DNA from: DASQUP01 sp035641235
GTDB lineage: Bacteria > Actinomycetota > CADDZG01 > WHSQ01
DNA length: 6,358 nt
NCBI GenBank assembly: GCA_035641235.1
Contig: DASQUP010000208.1
Coordinates: 1-6,358, forward strand
Direction of reading: 5' to 3'
Every line of letters begins with the position of its first letter. Positions within the stretch are counted from its first letter, which is position 1. Positions 1 to 5,305 of this stretch are shown one piece after another. Both the position numbers and the translations under genes were made by a program. Under the pieces are notes generated by a model that ran no database searches, had not been told where the DNA came from, and worked only from the letters and a program-made list of their open reading frames with translations.

Positions 1-371
1 CCCGTGAGCCCCAGAGCCGCTGCAGTCTCAGAATCGATGTCGTGCGCAATCGGCATCATCCGCGCTTCGTCGACCGAGCAGAGTTCCGCCATCGACCCCA
101 TTGGATTGTCGAAGCGCTGGAAGTCAAACCACACCCGCGTACCCGGCTCCAGTGCGTCGCCCTCCTCCACCCTCCCAACGCCTTCGACTCCAGGCACGTA
201 GGGAACTTCCGGAGCCCCCCCGTAGAAGCGGCCCGAGGCTATGAGCAGGTCAAGCTGATTGATGGGTGCAGCATCCACACGCACAAGAGCCCGGCCACCT
301 CCGCTCGGTGGTCGCGAGAGATCTGCCGGTATGGGAGCACTGCCGAAGTCCTTCAGCGATGCTGCGCGCAT
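1..371 (-). CDS. Quinone oxidoreductase-like MDR protein, zinc-independent (partial, 3' end outside window)
   Basis: The first 123 codons of a medium-chain dehydrogenase/reductase are visible; the gene continues past the left edge. The N-terminal GroES-like domain is clear: residues 36-47 read PINQLDLLIASG, followed by VPGVEGVGRV at 59-68, GTRVWF at 77-82 and the turn into the cofactor domain (ETAAALGLTG, 115-124). The catalytic zinc Cys of alcohol dehydrogenases is replaced by Asn38, as in zinc-free quinone oxidoreductases and enone reductases of this superfamily, which use NAD(P)H. The NAD(P)H-binding Rossmann half is not in the window. The start is the ATG at 371, nine bases after the amidohydrolase stop and in the same frame, so no earlier start is available; I see no strong Shine-Dalgarno. 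It is the third gene of the operon and may reduce a quinone or an unsaturated ring-cleavage product. The family is solid; the substrate is unknown. Confidence 0.85.
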   Translation of the reverse strand, partial: MRAASLKDFGSAPIPADLSRPPSGGGRALVRVDAAPINQLDLLIASGRFYGGAPEVPYVPGVEGVGRVEEGDALEPGTRVWFDFQRFDNPMGSMAELCSVDEARMMPIAHDIDSETAAALGLT

Positions 372-380
372 GGCAGTCTG

Positions 381-1751
381 TCAACCGGCAGCCGGCACCA
401 TCCAGTTGGGATCGCGCGGAACCCGGCTGACCAGATAGTCGCGCGACTCCTCCAGCAAACGACGTTGTGGTTCAAACTCTGCTAGGAGCTTGCCATCTCT
501 CTTTTGAAACTCACCGTTGACGATTACGGTGTCCACATTGGAAACATCGGCGAACAGGACGACAGTCGCTACAGGATCGATTATCGGAGTGACGTTAGGA
601 CTCTTCCCATCGATAACGACCACATCTGCCCGCTTACCCGGCGTGAGCGATCCGGTACGATCCTCAAGACCGCAAACGTATGCACCGTCGATTGTGGCAA
701 ACCTCAGGACGTCACGAGCCGTCAGCATCGACTTCGGTACGTCAACGTCCGCCTCCCAGCATTCGGAGTTCACTGTGAACCTCTCTGCTGCGAATACGGA
801 TCGCATCTGCGTGAACATGTCCCCAGGCACCGTCGTAACGACATCCACACTGAGACCGGGACGGAGTTCGAGCTCGCGTGCGCGAAGGCTTGGTGGATAT
901 CCGTGCCCCATCTGCATTTCCACCTGCGCCGAGATTGAGACCTTGCCTCCCGAATCGGCAACCAGCTTCCACTCCTCCTCGCTCAGATAGCAAGAGTGGA
1001 TAAACGTTGTGTCGGCGCCAAGGAGATTCAGTTCGTGAAGTTGGGAGACCATGTTGAATCTGCCGGCAACGCGCCCCATTCCTACATGGACGGTAATCGG
1101 CAGGCCAAGTTCACGAGCTAAGCCCCAATCATGTTTGACGACGTCCGGCTGGCAGAATCCGGGACCGCGCGTTGCAAGGGCCATCGTCATGAGCCCGTCA
1201 TCAGACGAGAAGTACGTCTCCCGGACACGTCTCACGTCATCGGGGGTTTTCAACGAGCTGTTGAACCACCAGTCGGCAAGGGAGGTGTTGGGAAAGCCGT
1301 ACGCGAAGACCGACCTGATGTTGGATTCGCGAAGGCCACGAACCGCTTCGTCGGAATGGTCAGGGGTGTTCTGGATGTGAGACCAATCCAGAACCGTTGT
1401 TATCCCGGCATTGATGCACTCAATGGCACCCATGTAGTTCGCCACGTACACATCTTCGGGCCGGTACACGACCGCAAATCCGTCAAGGACGATGCCAAAG
1501 TAGTCGTCCAACGTGGCGTTTGGAGCACATCCTCGGATCGACGTTTCCCATACGTGACGATGCGTGTCGATGAGGCCGGGAATGACGACATCGCCTGTAA
1601 CGTCGATGATCTCGGCATCAGTGACATCGATGTTTGGAGCGACCGCCGCAATCGTATCGCCCTCGATCAGGACGTCACCGCCGTTGATATCCCCGATCTC
1701 GGGATCGACGCTAATGACGTATCCGCCGCGCAGCAGCATGCGGTTCGACAT
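381..1751 (-). CDS. Amidohydrolase of the chlorohydrolase/deaminase (AtzA/TrzN/SsnA-like) type
   Basis: A cytoplasmic metal-dependent hydrolase of about 456 residues, the usual family length. Members deaminate, dechlorinate or hydrolyse N-containing ring compounds. Visible parts: N-terminal beta-sandwich strand (LLRGGYVISVD, 6-16), metal motif DTHRH with His64 and His66, His222 in ITVHVG, His252 in FIHSC, Asp303 in SVDVVTT, and the C-terminal return sandwich (GSLTPGKRADVVVIDG). This spacing matches the metal and catalytic set known for AtzA/TrzN. The Glu normally three residues after the third His is absent (Met225), so chemistry may differ from typical deaminases. The start is uncertain. ATG 1751 is chosen, but the strong GGAAGGAG lies only one base before it; ATG 1739 (13 bases from the motif) and TTG 1766 are alternatives. 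It begins 22 bases after the dioxygenase stop and ends nine bases before the MDR gene, so cotranscription is likely. Substrate unknown. Confidence 0.9.
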   Translation of the reverse strand: MSNRMLLRGGYVISVDPEIGDINGGDVLIEGDTIAAVAPNIDVTDAEIIDVTGDVVIPGLIDTHRHVWETSIRGCAPNATLDDYFGIVLDGFAVVYRPEDVYVANYMGAIECINAGITTVLDWSHIQNTPDHSDEAVRGLRESNIRSVFAYGFPNTSLADWWFNSSLKTPDDVRRVRETYFSSDDGLMTMALATRGPGFCQPDVVKHDWGLARELGLPITVHVGMGRVAGRFNMVSQLHELNLLGADTTFIHSCYLSEEEWKLVADSGGKVSISAQVEMQMGHGYPPSLRARELELRPGLSVDVVTTVPGDMFTQMRSVFAAERFTVNSECWEADVDVPKSMLTARDVLRFATIDGAYVCGLEDRTGSLTPGKRADVVVIDGKSPNVTPIIDPVATVVLFADVSNVDTVIVNGEFQKRDGKLLAEFEPQRRLLEESRDYLVSRVPRDPNWMVPAAG

Positions 1752-1773
1752 GCTCCTTCCCCCCAATCAACCC

Positions 1774-2583
1774 CTAAGCCGACGATCCTTTGACCACACT
1801 GATGTCGCATTCAACCGTGAAGAACGGTGACCGAACCTCCAATTCCTTGGCGCGCACCTCATCTGTCTCCTCCGACAGATTGACCACGAGGTTTTCCTTG
1901 ACCGCTCCCACAACGTCTGATCTAAGCCATTCGTTGTCTGCAAAGAAGATCTGCGTTGTTAGGGGTTCGTAGCCGTCGGCAAAGACTTTGATGTGAATGT
2001 GGTTGGCGCGGAAGGCATGCCGGTCGAGATATTCGAGCAACCGGCCCACCGGTCCCTCTTTAGGAATCTCGTACGAGGCCGGGACGATGGTCCGGAACAA
2101 GAAGTGCCCGTCCGGGTCGACTGGGACCTTACCTCGCAAGTAGTAGGGGCCCCTCTCAGGTTTCTGCTGCTCGTAGAAGCCGTCGGCACTTGCCTGCCAC
2201 ATGTCCAGCACCGCACCCGGGATCGGTTCACCCGACGACGCGTCGGTTACTCGTCCAGAAACCACCAGTGGGAGGCCGGGCTCATCGAAAGCACACAATC
2301 GGTACGGTGGCTCAAGAATGGGATTATCGGGAAGATAGAAAGGGCCCTCTACGTTGGTCGCCGTCCCGCTCGCCCGAGCGCGATGGGTGAGGTCATCGAT
2401 GGCAATGGAGAGGTGCATGACATCACCGAGAAGGATCATCTCGTCGGCGCGCCCTACCTCCGTCAGAAACGCAAGCGCCCGGATGTATTCGTCGGTGGTG
2501 ATGTCGTGGCGAGAGGCAAAATCGAGCAGGGTTTCGACAAGGTCACGGATGACTTCCTGGTATTCCTCTGTCGTCCTTCCCAC
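1774..2583 (-). CDS. Intradiol ring-cleavage dioxygenase (hydroxyquinol/catechol 1,2-dioxygenase type)
   Basis: A non-haem Fe(III) enzyme that opens an ortho-dihydroxylated ring between the hydroxyls, giving a muconate or, from hydroxyquinol, maleylacetate. From the chosen start it has 269 residues. An N-terminal helical dioxygenase region (TEEYQEVIRDLVETLLDF, about 5-22) is followed by the catalytic beta-sandwich. The four iron ligands are readable: Tyr137 (DGFYEQQ), Tyr171 (ASYEIP), His195 and His197 (NHIHIKV). Their spacing of 34, 24 and 26 is close to the hydroxyquinol and catechol enzymes. The VEGPFYLP and LDMWQASADG motifs are also present. The start is GTG 2583. An in-frame GTG at 2637 would add 18 residues, but it sits three bases after the best -10 box and the extension runs through the operator. 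It is the first gene of the minus-strand operon. Substrate (catechol, chlorocatechol or hydroxyquinol) cannot be settled; no reductase or cycloisomerase lies in the window. Confidence 0.9.
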   Translation of the reverse strand: MGRTTEEYQEVIRDLVETLLDFASRHDITTDEYIRALAFLTEVGRADEMILLGDVMHLSIAIDDLTHRARASGTATNVEGPFYLPDNPILEPPYRLCAFDEPGLPLVVSGRVTDASSGEPIPGAVLDMWQASADGFYEQQKPERGPYYLRGKVPVDPDGHFLFRTIVPASYEIPKEGPVGRLLEYLDRHAFRANHIHIKVFADGYEPLTTQIFFADNEWLRSDVVGAVKENLVVNLSEETDEVRAKELEVRSPFFTVECDISVVKGSSA

Positions 2584-2608
2584 CCAGGCCCCCGACCTGA
2601 CGCAGTAA

Positions 2609-2633
2609 TGTCCGTTTAGCGGACAAGTGTCCG
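2609..2633 (-). promoter_or_regulatory. Candidate three-half-site operator for the catabolic operon
   Basis: Read on the minus strand the site is CGGACA-N2-TGTCCG-N5-CGGACA. Positions 2609-2625 form a perfect 6-bp inverted repeat with a 5-base spacer, and a third half-site follows at 2628-2633. It begins seven bases past the -10 box at 2641-2646, so it overlaps the predicted transcription start and leader. A similar module precedes the IclR gene. Three-repeat operators (a palindrome plus one extra repeat) are known for PcaU and PobR of the same regulator family. Binding by the adjacent IclR protein is inferred. Confidence 0.7.
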
Positions 2634-2640
2634 TCACAGA

Positions 2641-2670
2641 AGCCTAGGAACGTCCGAACTTCCTTGTCAA
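2641..2670 (-). promoter_or_regulatory. Predicted sigma70-type promoter of the dioxygenase operon
   Basis: On the minus strand a perfect -35 box TTGACA (2665-2670) is followed by an 18-base spacer and a -10 box TAGGCT (2641-2646), which fits the actinobacterial TANNNT pattern. Transcription would start near 2633-2635, giving about 50 bases of leader before the GTG at 2583. The operator-like module lies across this start. A second TTGACA at 2691-2696 has no good -10 partner. Confidence 0.65.
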
Positions 2671-2689
2671 GGCGGAGGCTAGGCTGCGG

Positions 2690-2719
2690 TTGTCAATGCC
2701 AGACGGCGGTCGCTACGCT
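2690..2719 (+). promoter_or_regulatory. Predicted sigma70-type promoter of the IclR-family regulator gene
   Basis: The -35 box TTGTCA (2690-2695) is followed by an 18-base spacer and a -10 box TACGCT (2714-2719). The start would fall near 2726, inside the second operator-like module, with a leader of about 50 bases before the ATG at 2778. The layout resembles the divergent operon promoter, including the 18-base spacer. Confidence 0.55.
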
Positions 2720-2720
2720 A

Positions 2721-2745
2721 CGGACCGTTGTCCGCCTAGCGGTTC
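2721..2745 (+). promoter_or_regulatory. Candidate three-half-site operator for autoregulation of the IclR gene
   Basis: The plus strand reads CGGACC-N2-TGTCCG-N5-CGGTTC, the same order and spacing as the operon-side module read in its own transcription direction; 17 of 25 bases agree by my hand alignment. The middle half-site TGTCCG is exact and the last one is weak. It starts one base past the -10 box, so a bound protein would cover the transcription start. Autoregulation is inferred, and is common for IclR proteins. Confidence 0.6.
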
Positions 2746-2777
2746 CGAGCGAGGGTCAAGCACGGGAAGGGCTGCTG

Positions 2778-3578
2778 ATGTCCAGATCTGACAACCCCGA
2801 CTTCGTCGAGGCGATAGGCCGTGGCCTCGACGTCTTACGGGCCTTTGGGCCGGACTCCCCCTCGCTGTCGGTGGCAGAGGCCGCAGCCGTCACGGGTCTT
2901 CCACGACCGACAATCCGACGGATCCTGGTCACCCTGGAGACGCTGGGATACGTACGGAGCGAGGATCGGCGTTTCACCCTGACGCCGAAGGTTCTTGATT
3001 TGGGCTACGCCTATGTCTCGTCCAAGGGTCTATGGCAGATAGCGCGGCCTCATCTCGAGGATCTCGTTGCGACCACTCACGAATCGAGTTCCATGGCGCA
3101 GCTCGATGGTAGCGAAATCGTCTACGTCGGGCGTGTCGCCGTCCCAAAAATCGTAACCATCGCCGTCGCGGTCGGCACGCGCCTTCCGGCTGCCGTTACG
3201 GCGATGGGAAGGGTTCTGCTTGCCGGACTCTCTCCAGAGGAGATCGATAAAGTCCTCGATGCGCCGCCTTTAGGCAGCGTCGTCCCCCGTAGTCCTATCG
3301 ACCGACCCACGCTGCACAAGACGGTTGCTACCGTCCGATCACAGGGGTGGACGCTGGTGGACCAGGAGCTGGCGGTCGGAATCCGATCGATTGCAGCGCC
3401 ACTCGTCGACGAATCTGGAACGGTAGTCGCCGCAGTCAACGTGTGCGTGCAAGCTGCCGAACACAGCGTAGAGAAACTCGAGACCGAGTTCCTCCCCCTG
3501 CTCCTCGACAAGGCGGCCGCCATCAGCGCCGATTTCGTTCGGGCGAACCGGCTCACTAAGGTCGTTGCTGCAACTTAA
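2778..3578 (+). CDS. IclR-family transcriptional regulator, PcaR/PcaU/PobR type
   Basis: A 266-residue DNA-binding regulator. The N-terminal winged helix-turn-helix starts with FVEAIGRGLDVLRAF (9-23), has the recognition region around GLPRPTIRRILVTLETLGYV (40-59) and the wing RRFTLTPKVLDLGYAYVSS (64-82). This last block is characteristic of the beta-ketoadipate pathway regulators PcaR, PcaU and PobR. The rest (about 85-255) is the IclR effector-binding domain, with TRLPAAVTAMGRVLLAGL and QELAVGIRSIAAPLVD. These proteins sense small aromatic acids or pathway intermediates. The start is ATG 2778, with GGGAAGG at 2764-2770 and a seven-base gap; a further upstream TTG at 2664 lies before the promoter and is rejected. 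It is divergent from the intradiol dioxygenase operon, and paired repeat modules in the shared spacer suggest it controls both. The ligand is not predictable; whether it activates or represses is open, though module placement favours repression without ligand. Confidence 0.93.
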   Translation: MSRSDNPDFVEAIGRGLDVLRAFGPDSPSLSVAEAAAVTGLPRPTIRRILVTLETLGYVRSEDRRFTLTPKVLDLGYAYVSSKGLWQIARPHLEDLVATTHESSSMAQLDGSEIVYVGRVAVPKIVTIAVAVGTRLPAAVTAMGRVLLAGLSPEEIDKVLDAPPLGSVVPRSPIDRPTLHKTVATVRSQGWTLVDQELAVGIRSIAAPLVDESGTVVAAVNVCVQAAEHSVEKLETEFLPLLLDKAAAISADFVRANRLTKVVAAT

Positions 3579-3631
3579 GTGCCTCAGAAAATTGGCGTGC
3601 ATCCAGCACCTCGACTCCAAGGGAGCACTGC

Positions 3632-4285
3632 GTGATCGACCATGAAAAGAGCAACCATGTGCGAGCGACGTTTCTGGAGGCAGCACGATCCGCTCGAAAC
3701 GTCCTGGACGACGGCAGGATCGCCGAGCTGTGGGACGGTCCCAGCGCGCTTGCGGAATTCTCCCTAAGGGGACTCGCCGGTCACCTGGTCCGCGGCGTGA
3801 CCTCCGTTGAGGACTATTTGAACAATCCGCTCCCCAGTGAAGCCCCGATTACCGCAGCCGAGTACTACGTGGCCGCCGTGGACACGCAGGACATATTCTC
3901 CCCTCTTCACGCCGGCGTTCGTCAGAGAGGGGAGGACATGGCGCGCGTCGGCCACTCACAGCTTCTCCAGAACCTCGGCGCCGCCATCGACCGGCTGACC
4001 CACCGCCTTCCCGAGGAACCCGTGGACCGCGTGATGCGAGTGTTTCGTGATCTCGTCACCACGCTGGACGGCTACCTGGAAACGCGGATTGTCGAACTAG
4101 TCGTCCACATGGATGACTTGGCAATCAGCATCGGCAAGATCGACACCAAGCTGCCCGAGGTCCCCCTCTCATCCGCCATCGCAACCCTGATTGACGTCGG
4201 CCGGCACCGCCACGGAGACCTTGCGGTCCTCAGGGCCCTGTCGCGCCGTGAACGTGACGAGATCCAAGCGCTTCGGATTTTCTAG
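3632..4285 (+). CDS. DinB/maleylpyruvate isomerase N-terminal-fold protein, mycothiol-dependent type
   Basis: A 217-residue protein with the four-helix metal-binding fold of mycothiol-dependent maleylpyruvate isomerase (MDMPI). Signature parts: WDGPSALAEFSLRGLAGHLVRG (34-55) with His51, and ETRIVELVVHMDDLA (150-164) with Glu155 and His159. This His...Glu-X3-His set matches the zinc ligands of MDMPI. The end (RHRHGDLAVLRALSRRERDE) resembles the tail of this family; no separate C-terminal MDMPI domain follows. Members use mycothiol for isomerisation, S-transfer or detoxification. The start is GTG 3632, with AAGGGAG at 3619-3625 and a six-base gap; the ATG at 3642 is out of frame. It starts 53 bases after the regulator with no visible terminator between, so cotranscription is plausible. 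A role in isomerising or detoxifying a ring-cleavage product is inference; a general mycothiol S-transferase is equally possible. Confidence 0.85.
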   Translation: MIDHEKSNHVRATFLEAARSARNVLDDGRIAELWDGPSALAEFSLRGLAGHLVRGVTSVEDYLNNPLPSEAPITAAEYYVAAVDTQDIFSPLHAGVRQRGEDMARVGHSQLLQNLGAAIDRLTHRLPEEPVDRVMRVFRDLVTTLDGYLETRIVELVVHMDDLAISIGKIDTKLPEVPLSSAIATLIDVGRHRHGDLAVLRALSRRERDEIQALRIF

Positions 4286-5181
4286 GATTGGTACTGCTGG
4301 AGGAAGCCTTCAATCACGGGAAGGGCCTCATCGATTGCCACCGCGAAACCGATGTTCTCCGCGGATGCGGCCGAGGCTGCTGCGGTGTTGATGCCGATCA
4401 GGTGCCCATTGGCATCGAGCAGCGCGCCGCCCGAGTTCCCCGGGTTGATGGCTGCATCGGTCTGCAACAAACCCGTCAGCTCTTTGGCATCAAACGGTCC
4501 GTCGCCTACCTGAACGGTGCGATCCAGTCCGGAGACTATTCCCTCAGTTGCGGTAGGCCCCAGGCCCAGGGGATAACCAAGGGCCACGACGGAGTCGCCA
4601 AGGTCGAGTTGCGTTGAACTTCCTATCGTGATCGGAGTGAGATTCCCGGCGTCGACCTTGAGTATCGCCAAGTCGTGTTCGGCGTCGCTGCCCCATACCG
4701 TTGCTTGAAATGACTCGTCGCTATCGGCGAGGGTGACCTGGACCTGAGTAGCACCCTCTATTACATGAGCATTGGTCAAGATGATCCCATCGGCTCGGAT
4801 GACTACACCGGAGCCCATGCCCTGAACTTCACCCCCGAATGGTCCGCCGAAGGAACTTGCCTGACTGACGGTCCTCACCGAGACGATCGAATCCATCGCC
4901 GTGGAGATGACGTCCGCCAGGGAACCGGAGTCAGAAGAGGTTGTAGAGGTCTCGACGCTCAACGCTTCAGGGGTCGCTTCAACACCGGCATCGGATGTGG
5001 TCGTGAGCCGCCCCCCGACGAAACCGAGCGTCACCGCGACAATGACTGCGATCGAGACGTACCACCGCCGACGACGAGGGGGAGGCTGCTCCGACGGTGG
5101 AGGCGTGCGGTTCACTCCCTGCGAGATGAACTCATCTACTGGATCTGCTGTCTGCCCGGCGGGCTCGCTCTTGATCGTCAC
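4282..5181 (-). CDS. Membrane-anchored trypsin-like serine protease, HtrA/DegP-like, no PDZ domain
   Basis: A 299-residue S1C-type serine protease. A proline-rich cytoplasmic tail with a basic cluster (RRRR, 36-39) precedes one membrane segment (about 41-58), then a Ser/Thr-rich linker (60-87), then the protease domain, which would face outside. The catalytic triad is readable: His139 in LTNAHVI, Asp170 in EHDLAILKV, Ser250 in NPGNSGGAL. The oxyanion-region block QTDAAINPG is intact, so it should be active. It ends soon after GFAVAIDEALPVIEGFL, at the point where HtrA proteins usually continue into a PDZ domain, so that domain is absent. The likely role is envelope protein quality control. 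The start is GTG 5181 with an AGAGGAG six bases upstream. It converges on the mycothiol-type gene, sharing four bases of stop codons, and is divergent from the DUF2332 gene across a repeat-rich spacer. Confidence 0.93.
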   Translation of the reverse strand: MTIKSEPAGQTADPVDEFISQGVNRTPPPSEQPPPRRRRWYVSIAVIVAVTLGFVGGRLTTTSDAGVEATPEALSVETSTTSSDSGSLADVISTAMDSIVSVRTVSQASSFGGPFGGEVQGMGSGVVIRADGIILTNAHVIEGATQVQVTLADSDESFQATVWGSDAEHDLAILKVDAGNLTPITIGSSTQLDLGDSVVALGYPLGLGPTATEGIVSGLDRTVQVGDGPFDAKELTGLLQTDAAINPGNSGGALLDANGHLIGINTAAASAASAENIGFAVAIDEALPVIEGFLQQYQS

Positions 5182-5194
5182 CTTCTTCTCCTCT

Positions 5195-5227
5195 GTGTGT
5201 ATGAACTGAACACGCTCAACTACACAC
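5195..5227. repeat. 33-base inverted repeat upstream of the protease gene
   Basis: Perfect 7-base arms GTGTGTA (5195-5201) and TACACAC (5221-5227) flank a 19-base spacer. On the protease strand the second arm ends directly before the AGAGGAG ribosome binding site. It could therefore be an operator with half-sites about 26 bp apart, or an RNA hairpin next to the ribosome site. No function is shown by the sequence. Confidence 0.6.
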
Positions 5228-5234
5228 CGGCGGC

Positions 5235-5278
5235 CTCAGACGACACTGAGCGATTCCTGAGTGGCAACTGAGAAATTC
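5235..5278. repeat. Four in-phase 11-base direct repeats in the divergent spacer
   Basis: Four consecutive 11-base units start at 5235, 5246, 5257 and 5268. The first begins CTCAG and the other three CTGAG; the second and fourth also end ATTC. Eleven bases is about one helical turn, a spacing used by OmpR/PhoB-type response regulators at direct-repeat sites. The array lies between the protease and DUF2332 genes and could control either. I found no convincing -35/-10 pair for either gene in this spacer. Confidence 0.5.
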
Positions 5279-5305
5279 ATAGGCGGGTAGAGGCAGAATT
5301 GCGCT

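Noticed and set aside
42..485. 147-codon open frame on the plus strand at the left edge
   Set aside because: The minus strand here encodes a clear MDR N-terminus and the end of the amidohydrolase.
1131..1793. 220-codon open frame on the plus strand
   Set aside because: It is antisense to the amidohydrolase, whose metal motifs are intact. Its translation shows no recognisable domain, and such shadow frames are common in G+C-rich genes.
1993..2619. 208-codon open frame on the plus strand
   Set aside because: It is antisense to the intradiol dioxygenase, with no domain and no ribosome site.
2663..2671. Palindrome CTTGTCAAG between the divergent promoters
   Set aside because: It coincides with the -35 box of the operon promoter and has no second copy, so it is not listed as a separate operator.
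2664..2777. N-terminal extension of the IclR gene from TTG 2664
   Set aside because: It would start upstream of the predicted promoter and run through the operator. ATG 2778 has a good ribosome site and matches the usual family start.
3579..3631. Possible terminator between the IclR gene and the mycothiol-type gene
   Set aside because: Only a four-base stem (GTGC/GCAC) is visible, with no T-run.
4765..5271. 168-codon open frame on the plus strand
   Set aside because: It is antisense to the protease N-terminal half. The composition is biased and no family is recognisable.
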